DNA from: Maniola hyperantus
Lineage: Eukaryota > Arthropoda > Insecta > Lepidoptera > Nymphalidae
Reading direction: 5' to 3'
Assembly: GCF_902806685.2 (NCBI RefSeq)
Contig: NC_048537.1
Span: forward strand, 16,080,720-16,144,719
Length of the DNA stretch: 64,000 nucleotides
In this document: piece after piece, positions 44,180-55,797 of the stretch
How positions within the stretch are numbered: position 1 is the stretch's first letter
How the letters are laid out: every line of letters begins with the position of its first letter
The notes under the pieces: model-generated
Seen by the model: the letters and a program-made list of their open reading frames with translations, nothing else
Told to the model about the DNA's origin: nothing
Database searches by the model: none
Program-made: the position numbers and the translations under genes

Positions 44180-44525
44180 TTACTAGGTGATGCCCGCGAC
44201 TTCGTCTGCGTGGATTTAGGTTTTTTTATAAATTCGCGTCTCCACAGGTGGAGACGCTTTGCTTTTCTGGGATAAAAAATTGCCTATGTTAATTTCCGGG
44301 ACGCAAGCTACCTCTATACCAAATTCCACGTCAATCGGTTAAACGGATAGGCTTTCGAGAATCCCGAGGGAACTCTTTTATTTTCCGGGATAAAAGTAGT
44401 CTATGTCCATCCCCGGGATGTAAGCTAACTCTGTACCAAATTTCATCAAAATCGATAAAACTGTTGGGCCGTCATAACCTAGTAGACAGACAGACAGACA
44501 GACACACTTTCATATTTATAATATT
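44180..44525 (-). mobile_element. Helitron-like repeat, two partial copies fused
   Basis: ctaggtgatgcccgcgactt ... tccacaggtggagacgc ... cccgagggaactcttttatt ... cagacagacagacacacttt. The core appears twice with a small cacaggtggagac hairpin between. Confidence 0.65.
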
Positions 44526-45859
44526 AGTGTCGTTTTTTGTTTAGAAATCTTTATTGCACACACATATACAGGAAAACAATACAGATACAGAAAAACTATA
44601 CAAAGGGTGCAAGGGCAGCCATATTGCTAAAGCAAACTAAAATTTAAAAAGTTTTCGAAAAAACCCCCGACTGGGGTTTGCACTGCATCTTTTTCAGCCC
44701 GCACATTAAAGCGCATGAAATCCGCCATTTTGATTTTTAAGAGTTTTAATTCTTGCATCAGCAAGACGAATTTAATAACGTATCATTTATCGAAATCAGT
44801 TGAGCCGTTGAGTAGTTACGAACGACATTATTTGAAATTTAAGGCGCAGAGTTAAATTATATCCTGGAGACAGGAGGAATTTTTAACCCGGTTTATGGGA
44901 TACCAAGTTAAAAAACATAAATCCACACGGACGAAGTTGCGAATGCATCCTCTAGTTACTAGAGGTTGCTAGTATATTATAATTTATATTCCATTATTTT
45001 TCTTTTGTGAATATTGTATTATACACAAATGCCATCGAAAACAATTTGGTAGAAAAATAAACTTCATAAATTTTCAGACAGACGAACGCTGCAGGCAATT
45101 AACTTTCAATACTATTTCACCGCGTGTTACATAAAAAAGCAAAAAAGGAAAACAAATAAAAAGAGACGAATTGGGTGTTATCGTCTGTCAAATGTCTTTA
45201 AGTATCAATATGGTGGCTCAATCCGCCTGGGGAAGCCTAAGTCTCACTTGAGTGTGGAAGCCTCCAGCCTCATTTTTTTAATTACATATTAGTTAACTTA
45301 CGGCTACTTACTAAGACATTTAAAAAAAATGCTTAGTTCTGAAAACATAACTTACTAAATGTAGTCGCCATTTATAAGTTAACACAACATTTACAAAAAT
45401 ATGTGAAAAAATAAAAATACATTACATCAATAAGATTACAGATAAGACTCAAGACTTCCAATATACAAAGATCTTTTCCCGAAACCTATACAATCAGAGA
45501 GCTGTTGTGGTTAAAGAGTTTTTCACAATCTCATTGAGTTATAGGTACTCCATTCCTAAGTGTTATCACGGGAACTCCTAGTGTCCGCGACATACATCAT
45601 GCTATTCCAGGACTTTGGTTGGCTCTGTAGATTAACAAGTTCCAATGAAACTTAGTAAAAGGACATTGAAAAGTATCCCAGTATCATCAATCAAGCGGGA
45701 GGTTTATTTCCACCGCGATCAACAGTAATTCGAGCACGAATACCTCCTATTAGATTTCCACCGATCAAAGATGTAGGGTGGCCATTTGAGACGACGCGCG
45801 ACGCTCCTGGCTAGACGAAAAAGTTGAAGATCGCTTGATCGCTTGCGTGATTTTTATAA
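44526..45859. other. Unassigned region with old repeat remnants
   Basis: 44545-44640 (aaatctttattgcacacaca tatacaggaaaacaatacag) looks like a LINE 3' end. 44735-44960 contains a degraded Helitron-like end (cacacggacgaagttgcg). No gene seen. Confidence 0.4.
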
Positions 45860-46140
45860 TCTTTTTTATTCAAGTAAACTTTCACAAGTGCTTTCGAATC
45901 GTCGGATGCATCTACCACTGGTTCGGAATGCCTTTCCTACCGAGAAGAACCAGCAAGAAACTCGGCGGTTGCTCTTTTCAAATATTTGATATACAAGATT
46001 ATGCCATGTATAAAAAAGTATTTGCAGTTCTGTGCATTGCTGGAACGAGCTGCAGGTCAAATCCACGCTATTTTATCATTTTGATAATCTTCAATTATTT
46101 GTGTAATATGCTTTTTTCAGGAGCATATTTTTAATAGATT
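45860..46140 (+). mobile_element. CR1-like LINE 3' region, probably minus-strand coding
   Basis: tcaagtaaactttcacaagt gctttcgaatcgtcgg ... tgcctttcctaccgagaaga accagcaagaaactcggcgg. The same block recurs at 22282-22446, 33285-33420 and 56756-56900. Its end acttgtaaaagtttacttga ataaaaaag resembles the start of the array at 2685. Confidence 0.6.
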
Positions 46141-46237
46141 TTTAAACTTGTGCAAAGGTAAGTCCAAAATAGTTCTCATAGTTAGATTAGTTAGAATGAC
46201 AGCTACAATGTCACAATCGCAATCCCCGTCCAATTTG

Positions 46238-46418
46238 TTTTTTTTTAAAAAAAGAACATTAGCCATGTTAAATGACTAATATTCCCCTTTTTCCTCTCCA
46301 ACTAAGCGTGAAGCTTGTGCTAGGAGTAGGTACGACAATAGTGCAACGGGCGGGGTTTGAACCGTCGACCTTTCGGTTTTCAGTCCACTCCTTTACCAGT
46401 TGAGCTATTGAGGCTCTT
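46238..46418 (-). mobile_element. tRNA-Phe-like SINE, copy 3
   Basis: Complete on the minus strand from gagcctcaatagctcaactg to the oligo-A tail (plus-strand T run at 46240). Confidence 0.82.
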
Positions 46419-46663
46419 ATTAATTTGTGATAACAACACTTGAAGGGATAAGATATCATTTCATAAGCCCTTATTTTAAAGGTGAACCCTCTATGGGTGA
46501 ACCGTACTTTTGACATGACAGTTGACCGATAGAGTTAAAAGGGCGCGTAAGTCATTTTGATAGCGTTGTTATTTGTCAAAAATTGTATTACCTTTTTTGA
46601 CAATAACCAACGTCGCTAAGTAACTTATCGCCATATTACGGATAAATTGATTTTATTTAATGA

Positions 46664-46880
46664 CTAGCTGATGCCCGCGACTTCGTCCGCGTGGATTTAA
46701 ATTTTTCAAAATCCCTCGGGAACTCTTTGATTTTCCGGGATAAAAGTAGCCTATGTGTTAATCCAGGATATAATCAATCTCTCCAAATTTCATCCAAATC
46801 CGTTCAACCGTTATTGCGTGATTGAGTAACAAACATCCAACGTCCAAACACCCACACTTTCACATTTATAATATTATTAG
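46664..46880 (-). mobile_element. Helitron-like repeat
   Basis: ctagctgatgcccgcgactt cgtccgcgtggattt ... cacactttcacatttataat attattagg. Confidence 0.68.
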
Positions 46881-47224
46881 GATTAGAATTAGGATCATAT
46901 TATCATAATATCGCTGTTATTGATTATTATTATTATTAATTTTGGCTGTTAGTTTAGTACCATATTTTGTCATTACATTAAAATATAAAACTAGAAATGG
47001 GTGGACTTTTCCCTTCTGGATGCCAAAAGAAATGGTTACTTTATATCCCAACAAAGTACTTTATGTCACTGTTAATACACTTTATGTGCCTCTCCTACTG
47101 AACACAGATCACGTTCGTGGCATTTATCTTGTTTTTAAAGACCCATGAGTATAGTACGAAGTAGATCCATCTAAATTCTAAGTATTCTATAATGCGCTTT
47201 TAAATTAAAATTTGATTTATTTAT

Positions 47225-47560
47225 TTTTAGGGTTCCGTACCTCAAAAGGAAAAACGGAACCCTTATAGGATCACTTTGTTGTCTGCCTGTCTGTCTGTCG
47301 GTCTGTCAAGAAACCTATACAGGGTACTTCCCGTTGACCTAGAATCATGAAATTTGGCAGGTAGGTAGGTCTTATAGCAGACATTCGGGAAAAAATCTGA
47401 AAACCGTGAACTTGTGGTTATATCATTGTGGTCATTACAACAAAGTGATCCTATAAGGGTTCTGTTTTTCCTTTTGAGGTACGGAACCACAAAAAGTGTT
47501 ATTTCTTATACGATGGTACGGAACCCTTTGTGTGCGAGTCTGACTCGCACATGACCAATT
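47225..47560 (-). mobile_element. ACCGGCCAAGTGC-family repeat, internally rearranged
   Basis: The 3' part (gggttccgtacctcaaaagg) is followed by the middle. Then a duplicated ggtacggaac segment in plus orientation appears, and the 5' part gtgcgagtctgactcgcaca. Confidence 0.65.
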
Positions 47561-47651
47561 TTTATTTGCTAATAAAGTGATTTAATTTTACTTATTTTTT
47601 TAATTGAAGAGACTGCGGGGCATTCATGTCTCTACTATATTATTATTATAA

Positions 47652-48180
47652 CTAGCGACCCGCCCCGGCTTCGCATGGGTTTCAATGTAGATACTTATGT
47701 AGTGTCACTTACTCACTTCCATACTATTCCCATACCATACCATATTATAAATGCGGCCACCGCCGCCGCCTCCGTCCCGTATTGTTGCGCGTAATATTTG
47801 TTAATTTTCGATGGAAGCTTGATTTCTTCCGACATGTTGTTCAAATATCGTCATTATTCAACAAATTAACACAAACCAATATTAAATTATACTTACAAAC
47901 CTTCCTCTTGAATCACTCTATCTATTGGTGAAAACCGCATTAAAATCCGTTGCGTAGTTTAAAAGATGTACGCGTTCATAAATACAGACTGCGGGAAGCG
48001 ACTTTATTTTATACTATGTAGAGATACTGCCCTGGCGAACTTCCGCCTAACGATTCAAATTTTTTAAATTTTTCTCTCCGTAAGAACCATCCTCGTACTT
48101 CAAGAATTAGCGAAATCGGTTCAGCTGTTCTCGAGATTTGAGCAACACACTGTGATTCATTTTTATATTATAGAAGATAC
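47652..48180 (+). mobile_element. Two interspersed repeats end to end
   Basis: 47652-48026 matches 16917-17226. 48027-48180 (ttctctccgtaagaaccatc ctcgtacttcaag ... gttcagctgttctcgagatt) matches 13802-13930. Confidence 0.66.
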
Positions 48181-48513
48181 TCACATTTCTAGCTAAATAA
48201 GCATATGGACAATGGGCATAGGTAGATAGGTATATGTATAATATTATATTGCTATCAGCGAAGCAACAGCTAATCTAGCTGTGAATGTCAGCGGTATGGT
48301 AATCGCCAATCAGTCAAGCTTGCGGCGAAGATAATGTCCGTGTTGATTGGATCACGGACTGGAGACTAATTATTAAATAATCTAAATCCGTTGCCTTGAT
48401 TAGCACCATAACCTCGAGGCACCATAATCTAAAGGAAGATCCCTTTCGGTTTGCTGTGAACGAAAATTCCAATGCTTTACAGTAAAAGCTCCAAAAACTG
48501 CACATTAACAAAT

Positions 48514-48696
48514 ATTGGGGACGATTCTCTTGTACACAATGTAGACAATTGTTAGTTTAGAAACTAAACTAAAATGACACGTCTAAATCTATTACTATCC
48601 CTGTCATAATACTGCTTGCGGAAAAGGATAGCACTAGATTTAGACCTGTTAATTTAGTTTAGTTTAGAGAATGTGTACAAGAGAATCAGCCCCAAT
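48514..48696 (+). mobile_element. MITE, ATTGGGG-CTCTTGTACACA family
   Basis: Left end attggggacgattctcttgt and right end gagaatcagccccaat are complementary. The interior contains actaaactaaaatgacacgt and its partial mirror. Confidence 0.78.
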
Positions 48697-48743
48697 GTCA
48701 AAGTATGTATAGGTACTTACTTACTTCACTAATCATATTATTA

Positions 48744-49801
48744 TCACTACCCAAGTTATAAGTGTTTGTTTGTTTGTTAGTTTGTCCTTCAACCAAGTCG
48801 CAATGGAGCAACGGATACACGTGATTTTTTGCATGGGTATAGTTTAAGACTACTTCTTATCCCGGAAAATAAAAGAGTTCGCACGGAATTTTTAAGACTG
48901 TGGCGGTTGCCACAATAGAAACTAGATGGCGCTGTTCAATCGATGACATAGTCCCGAACAAATGTACCGCCGACAGTACTCGCAATAACAGAGTGTTCTG
49001 CAATCTGGACTATATATAGAAGTTTCAAGATACAACCGTCGGCCCAGCTGGCGCTACCGAGCACAATCAACCGCTCGGTGGGAGATCTCCCCTTTGGTAC
49101 GGTCGAGCCTGCACACCGCTCCCGTACATTGGTGACCCCGACGTGATCAAGAATGGTCGCACACCTCAACAACCGACGAAATCAAGAATGGTCGCACACT
49201 ACAACAGCCGACGTCATCGAAGATCAACCGCACACCGCCGCACTCCGCACTGCGCACTCAACGTGATCAAGGGTGATCGCATACACCGCAACACCTTTGG
49301 ATCACACACCGCAAGCCGACGTCTCCTCCAACTCCAAGTCTACAAGCAGCAACAGCAAGCACATCGAGGCCTGTAAGACGGATGTAGCCACAGCTTCGGG
49401 GCACAATGGCTCTGCACTACATCACCAGCTACAAGCGTCCTGGTCTACCGCTTCTCTGGATGGTTAGCAGCCATTGCCCTTCACACGCCTTCACGCTACA
49501 ACGCCACCTCTCTTCACTGCTTCACACTACGCGTTCGTCTCGGAGGGGAGTGATGTGGCGGTTGCCACAATAGAAACTAGATGGCGCTGTTCAATCGATG
49601 ACACAGTCCCGAACAAATGTACCGCCGACAGTACTCGCAATAACAGAGTGTTCTGCAATCTGGACTATATATAGAAGTTTCAAGATACAACCGTCGGCCC
49701 AGCTGGCGCTACCGAGCACAACCAACCGCTCGGTGGGAGATCTCCCCTTTGGTACGGTCGAGCCTGCACACCGCTCCCGTACAAGACCTAAATCCACTAG
49801 A
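48744..49801 (+). mobile_element. Helitron-like repeat interrupted by the TRIM-like element
   Basis: Left part 48744-48898 (actacccaagttataagtgt ttgtttgtttg ... gcacggaatttttaagac); right part resumes agacctaaatccactag at 49784-49801. The LTR element fills the gap. Confidence 0.68.
48899..49783 (+). mobile_element. Non-autonomous LTR element (TRIM-like), 885 bp
   Basis: Direct repeats of 230 bp (48899-49128 and 49554-49783) begin TG and end CA and differ at two transitions. The 425-bp interior opens with TGGTGACCCCGACGTGATC, a typical primer-binding position; the tRNA was not identified. It ends with the purine tract GGAGGGGAG. AGAC is duplicated outside (48895-48898, 49784-49787). The interior has no gag or pol homology, only frames with repeated words (aagaatggtcgcacac). 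The host site is a Helitron-like copy that resumes at 49788. Confidence 0.88.
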
Positions 49802-50455
49802 CCAGAAAAATAAAACACCTTGTTGTATCGCGGAAAACCAGTGAAAATAATTTATACAAGATCTTAAACATAGTGACCATAGTTTACATATACTAGTGGC
49901 GCCCCCTGAGCAAGTTTTTTATATTTCTGGTCAGGCTATACTTGAACCAAAGAATTTGGAAGTACTACTGACTTGAACTAGTTTTGAAATGGTGTACTGA
50001 AAACAAACGACCTCCTTGGGCGTGCGGCACGCTTATTTTAAAGTAAATAAAGCTTAGTTTACACGAAAGCTTCTGAGCGCCTCGGCTTCACTTGTAATAA
50101 AATTAGTCTATGGCTTCACTCCACTCTGTCGGTGGTGTGCGTTGCGCCTCAAGCAATCTTTTCATTATAATAATGAGGTAGAATTTTTTTCATAGAAAAT
50201 CCAATTAGTGCGCCTATGTAACTTGAAATCCATTAATTAAATAAAAGAAAAAGAAAATGTTCTAAACAAGATCCGTGGTTATAAACTAGTAAAGTATAAA
50301 AAACCGGCCAAGTGCGAGTCAGGCTCGCGCAATGAGGGTTCCGCACTACAGTCGTATTTTTTCGACATTTTGCAGGATAATTCAAAAACTATGATACATA
50401 AAAATAAATAAAAATCTGTTTTAGAATGTATACCAACCTGTAGACCTTTCATATG

Positions 50456-50733
50456 CAGTGGCGTGCACAGGGTTTGAAGCCAGGGTAGGCATTAGTTAGG
50501 TAGGAACCTGTTTAATGGCAGGTCATAATGAAAAATATGCATTGAGCTATTACAACTGGGGTAAGCAGTGCATTTATGCCTGTATGACCTGCACGCCACT
50601 GCGAGGGGGCTGTGCGGGTGTGCGAGGCGTTCGTAGGAACCTGTTTAATGGCAGGTCATAATGAAAAATATGCATGAGCTATTACAACTGGGGTAAGCAG
50701 TGCATTTATGCCTCTATGACCTGCACGCCACTG
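50456..50733 (+). mobile_element. hAT-type MITE (CAGTGGCG ends) with internal duplication
   Basis: Ends CAGTGGCGTGCA and TGCACGCCACTG are flanked by the 8-bp duplication TTCATATG (50448-50455, 50734-50741). The right half (ggaacctgtttaatggcagg ... tgacctgcacgccactg) is present twice, separated by about 35 CpG-rich bases. The standard size, as at 11034, is about 135-150 bp. Confidence 0.85.
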
Positions 50734-50928
50734 TTCATATGATACCTCACTTGATATAGTTATCTTACTTAGAAAATTGAAAATACTAATTATTAGTTCA
50801 TGACCACAATTTAATTTTTTTTTGTGTGGTGTAACCAGAAATTCACGGTTTTCAGTTTTTTTTTTCCAAATGTCAGCTATAAGATCTACCTACCTGCCAA
50901 ATTTCATGATTCTAGGTTAACGGGAAGT

Positions 50929-51100
50929 TGTTAGAATAAATACTTCTTCGTAGGTATTAGGTTTATTTATAAGCTCAATAATAAATATGTCATTCTCTTT
51001 TGTTTGCTGTTCACATCAACATGTCAACTAAATAAAAACTGACGAAGAATATCCTTACGTATTTTCTTTTAACAATTGGTAGTTGAATCAACTACCAACA
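50929..51100 (+). repeat. copia 5' LTR
   Basis: 172 bp, tgttagaata ... ctaccaaca. It contains AATAAA-type signals and a short TATAAG stretch in an AT-rich middle. Its end has the imperfect hairpin ttggtagttgaatcaactaccaa. Confidence 0.97.
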
Positions 51101-51112
51101 GGTTATGGGTCA
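51101..51112 (+). promoter_or_regulatory. copia primer-binding site, half-tRNA iMet type
   Basis: GGTTATGGG directly follows the 5' LTR. It is complementary to the anticodon-loop side of initiator tRNA-Met, not to a tRNA 3' end. Drosophila copia is known to prime with such a cleaved half tRNA, which matches this arrangement. Confidence 0.75.
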
Positions 51113-51144
51113 TAGCATAGCATACAGTATCTAAGGAAATCGTG

Positions 51145-54100
51145 ATGGAAACGAGAGATGTTGAGAGATCGCAAAGTTACCATATGTCAGGTCTTCCAAG
51201 TATGGAAAAATTGGACGGTAGTACGAATTATGGAACATGGAAGTTCCAAATGGAACTACATCTAATTCATGAAGACCTTTGGGAATACACAGCGACAACA
51301 CCAAGTGCTACCGATGTACAAGGTATTAAAAAGGATCAGAAGGCTAGAGCAAAAATCTGCTTAACGCTAAAACCACACTGCTTAATTCACGTTCGTCAAT
51401 CAAAAACGGCAAAGGAGTGCTGGGATGCCTTGTGCTCAACTTTCGAAGATCGAGGCGTAAATAATCGATGCTATTTACTGGGCAAACTGGTTAGTCAGAA
51501 ACTCAGTATGTACGAATCTTCACAAAAATATGTAACTGAGATCATGAGTATCGCTCAAAAACTGAATGATATAGGAAAAGAGCTGGACGACGAGTTGTTA
51601 GCAGCGCTCATGTTACAAGGTTTAGGAGAAAAATACGCACCTCTACGAATGGCAATGGAAAACAGTAATATAGTACTAACTACTGATTACGTAAAAATGA
51701 AGCTTCTACAATTGGAGAAGAAGGAGCAAGGCGACAATGAGGAGCCGTCTACGAGTGCCTTAGTTTCTACGAAAACCAATTTTTCGAAAAACAGAAACAA
51801 ACAACAACAGAAAATACTGAAATGTTTCATTTGTAAAGGACACCACAAAGCAATAAATTGTCCATCTAACCCATCGAAGAAGAAGACGAACAATAATGGT
51901 CATCAAGTCAATTTCAATGCATTATCTACTACAGAGAGTTCATGCAAAGGAGAGTGGATCCTTGATTCGGGCGCGTCATCTCACATGACTTGTCGCAAGG
52001 ATTGGTTTAGAAACTATGTAGAGCTAGAGAAGCCTGTACAAGTTACATGCGCGAACGGGAGTAGAATAAATGGAGAAGGTCGTGGTGATGTATGTTCGGC
52101 TAGAGAGTTAGAGTTTACGGTGAGTGAAGCTTTGTATGTACCCGATTTAACTGTGAACTTATTGAGTGTAAGTACGTTAGTTAATCGAGGTATTGTAGTA
52201 GTATTTTCAAAGAGAGGTTGTGAGATGTATGCAGAGAATGATTGTGAGATAAAAGGTTCTGGGAAAAAGATGTGCGAGGACGAGAGAGGGATCTATAAAT
52301 TTAGATCAAAACCTTGTACATATAACTCGTATGTTTCAGCTATGAACACAATTGCTGATAATAGTTTTAGATTATGGCATCAGAGACTCGGTCATCTAAG
52401 TTTCAACTATATGAAGATGTTGAGAGACGAAATGGCGGAAGGTATTAACTTTAAGGATCCCGAAGAAGTACAATGCGTTTCGTGTCTGAAAGGTAAGCAG
52501 ACTAAGCTACCTTTTCCAAAGAAGAAGGCGAAGCGAGCTACTGAAATTCTTGAGTTAGTACATAGTGATGTTTGTGGACCTATAGAAACTCCGTCATTCT
52601 CAGGCAAACGATATTTTATTACTTTTATTGATGATAAAACAAGAAAAACCTTCGTTTATTTTTTAAGAGAAAAAAGTGAAGTTTTTTCTGTCTTGGTTGA
52701 GTTTAAGATTTTAGCTGAATCACAAACTGGCAGAAAGCTTAAAATTATTAGAACCGACAACGGGACCGAGTATGTCAATAAAAGAGTTAGTGAGTTTTTA
52801 AAACAAAATGGTATTGTTCATCAGCTAACTGTGGACTATACACCAGCTCAAAATGGAGTGAGCGAGAGAGCCAATCGAACGATTGTGGAACGAGCAAGAA
52901 GTATGCTTGCTGAAGCAAACTTACCAAAAGTGTATTGGGCGGAAGCTGTTCAAACGTCTGTTTTTCTGAAAAACAGATCACCTACACTGGCGGTTAAAGG
53001 AAAGACTCCAGAAGAAGCCTGGACTGGAAGGAAAATAAATTTGAGTTTTCTGCGTATTTTTGGGAGCAAAGCATACATGCACATTCCAGATGAAAAGAGG
53101 AAAAAGCTTGATCCGAAAAGTTTGGAGCTAGTTTTTGTAGGTTACTTCGAAACAACAAAGGGTTATCGTTTATTAGACCCGAAAACTCATAAGGTATACA
53201 AATCTAGAGATGTTGTATTCTTCGAAAACTCTAAAGATATCGACACACCAAAAAATGAGGAGAGAGTAGTTGAGGAAGTAATAATACCTCTAGGGAATAT
53301 AGAAGAACCGGATGTGCAAGATATACCCACAATACCAGAAATACCAATTAGTTCAGAAGAAGTTATTCAGATGGAGAATGATATAGAGACGAGAGAAGAA
53401 CCTGGATCTGGGGTTATAGAGAGTAATCCAGAAACAGAAATGGAGAACGTTGATGAAGGTAGGAGATATCCTTTAAGAGAACGTACACCTACAGTGTTCA
53501 AAGATTGTATTCTATATCATACAGTAGCAGTAGCTAGAGATGAGCCACTGACTATAGAAGAAGCCTTGTCTAGAGAAGACAGTCACATGTGGAGAGCTGC
53601 AATTCAGGAGGAGTTGAAGGCTTTAAAAAAGAATAACACGTGGACTTTGGTGAAGCCACCTGAGAGAAAATGCAACATAGTAGATTCTAAATGGTTATTT
53701 AGAATTAAAGAAGAGGCGGGAGGAAAAAGATATAAAGCTCGCTTAGTTGCAAGAGGCTTCAGTCAGAGAAGAGGCATTGATTACTTCGAAACTTTTGCGC
53801 CCGTGGTCAGGCACAGTTCGTTAAGGTTACTAATAGCTTTGACAGCTAAACTAGGACTTCATATAGATCAAATGGATGTGAAAACGGCGTTCTTAAATGG
53901 ACATCTTGAAGAGGAAGTATATATGAACCAACCTAAAGGCTTTGAAGAGCAAGGAGATTACATCTGTCGTCTGAACAGGGCATTATATGGTTTAAAGCAA
54001 GCTCCTAGAGCATGGAACAAAAGACTCAATGAGACGTTAGAAAAACTTGGCTTTCATAGATCTAAAAATGAATCATGTGTTTATTACAGAGGTGACAAGC

Positions 54101-55074
54101 ACAAAATTATCATACTTGCAGTGTATGTAGATGACATACTTATTTTTTGGAATGAAGAGCAAGAAATGAAGAAGGTTAAAGAAGAGCTAACGTTGAATTT
54201 CGAAATGAAAGATTTGGGAAGCGCTAAACTTATGCTTGGAATTAACATAACACAGGAGAAAGATGGGATAAGTCTTGACCAAGAAGATTACATAGGGAAG
54301 TTATTACATGCATATGGAATGGAAGCTGCTAAACCAGTGACCACACCTTCGGTTCAAGGGCAGAGGTTAGAGAAACCTGGACCCGATCATGTATCACCTA
54401 ATGTACCTTATCAAGCATTAATTGGCTCACTTTTGTATGTTGCCGTGTGCACGAGGCCAGACATAGCACATACAGTGAATAGTCTGAGTCAGTTTAACGA
54501 GTGTTATGATGATTGCCATTGGATAGCATTGAAAAGAGTTCTCCGATATCTAAAAGGAACCAAATCGTTAAAACTTAAGTACTCTAGAGAAGCAGTACAG
54601 AAAGAATGGATTGTGGGATACGCAGATGCCGACCACGCCGGAGACCGAGATCGCAGGTCATACTCGGGATCAGTTTTTCTGTGCCAAGGAGGAGCTATAT
54701 GCTAGAATAGTCAGAAGCAGAAAACAATAGCATTATCTACTGCAGAGGCAGAGTATGTGTCATTGTCGGAGGCTGCTAAAGAGGCTGTATTTCTTCGACG
54801 GTTCATGGCTGAACTAACACGGAAACCTTGTGAAGCGATAACTCTATACACTGATAGTCAGTCAGCTATGGCTATCGCACAAAACCCTGTACACCATCAA
54901 CGTACTAAGCATATAGATGTACGATATCAGTTTATTCGAGAAGCAATAGAAAATGGTGAGATTTCTCTGATATATAAAGAAACCTCACGTATGGTTGCAG
55001 ATGTGTTAACGAAAGGATTGATGAGAGGTAAATTTGAATGGTGTGTAAGAGGAATGGGATTAGATGATGCATGA
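51145..55074 (+). pseudogene. copia gag-pol polyprotein with one in-frame stop
   Basis: A single frame runs from ATG 51145 to TGA 55072-55074 and is broken only by TAG at 54703-54705, after 1186 codons. Domain order is Ty1/copia: a gag domain; a zinc knuckle at about 227-239 with spacing CX2CX3HX4C, one residue shorter than usual; protease DSGA at 274; the GAG-pre-integrase HX4H/CX2C finger near 412-455; integrase D-D35-E with the last two residues 538 and 574; reverse transcriptase with FLNG, YGLKQAPRAW and YVDD (about 994-997); and RNase H with YADADHAG, the stop, then STAEAEY and LYTDSQSA. The stop falls between two RNase H motifs, at a position where relatives usually have Trp. The element therefore looks defective in cis for a complete RNase H but could be mobilised in trans. 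GTG at 51142 is not used as start. Confidence 0.93.
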
Positions 55075-55134
55075 GTATAGAGTGCAAATGTGTGATAGTA
55101 AATCAGAATGAGTAAGTGACGAGCTTATGAATAT

Positions 55135-55143
55135 AAGGAGGAG
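55135..55143 (+). promoter_or_regulatory. copia polypurine tract
   Basis: AAGGAGGAG lies immediately before the 3' LTR, the usual plus-strand priming site. Confidence 0.8.
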
Positions 55144-55315
55144 TGTTAGAATAAATACTTCTTCGTAGGTATTAGGTTTATTTATAAGCTCAATAATAAA
55201 TATGTCATTCTCTTTTGTTTGCTGTTCACATCAACATGTCAACTAAATAAAAACTGACGAAGAATATCCTTACGTATTTTCTTTTAACAATTGGTAGTTG
55301 AATCAACTACCAACA
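55144..55315 (+). repeat. copia 3' LTR
   Basis: 172 bp with no difference from the 5' LTR seen by eye. It is followed by the target duplication GAAGT. Confidence 0.97.
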
Positions 55316-55797
55316 GAAGTACCCTGTAGGTTTCTTGACAGACAGACGAACAGACAGACAGACACACAGACAGACAACAAAGTGATCCTATAAGGGTTCC
55401 GTTTTTCCTTTTGAGGTACGGAACCCTGAAAAGTAACATTTCCAGGTCTTTAACTATGTTAAAAATAACCTCGATCCATTGCTCCGTTGCGACGTAATTG
55501 AAGGACAAACCAACAAACTAACAAACAAACACACTTTCGTATTTATAATATGGGTACTGATAATTTGATTCTGTACTACTCCTACTACCGACAAGAGATT
55601 TCGTTGAAATACCTTTAATAAGACCGAACAAATATTTGTCTAAGAACATTAAATCTTCTCTGACAGTATCATCCATCAAAAGCCACGGTTCATTATCATG
55701 CTCGTTTTCACTCGTTTCATCAAGTTCATTATTTTATAACACCGAAAATGAAAATTTAATTTTCAGACAAAAAAAATTTAAAACACATTCATCGTCA

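Larger units (their letters stand above)
50929..55315 (+). mobile_element. Ty1/copia LTR retrotransposon, nearly intact, 4387 bp
   Basis: Two LTRs of 172 bp (50929-51100 and 55144-55315) show no difference by eye. They flank one gag-pol frame and start TG and end CA. The target-site duplication GAAGT lies at 50924-50928 and 55316-55320. A primer-binding site follows the 5' LTR and a purine tract precedes the 3' LTR. The insertion split an interspersed repeat whose halves end at 50923 and resume at 55321. Identical LTRs mean a very recent insertion. Confidence 0.97.
50289..55430 (+). mobile_element. ACCGGCCAAGTGC-family repeat split by a MITE and by copia
   Basis: Repeat segments 50289-50455, 50734-50928 and 55316-55430 are collinear with intact copies. 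Removing 50456-50741 and 50929-55320 restores continuity. Confidence 0.8.

Noticed and set aside
49143..49467. Small plus-strand frames in the TRIM-like element as genes
   Set aside because: Overlapping frames over internally repeated sequence, no domain, and no conservation can be judged here.
51687..51893. Minus-strand frames inside the copia element
   Set aside because: Antisense shadows of the gag-pol frame.
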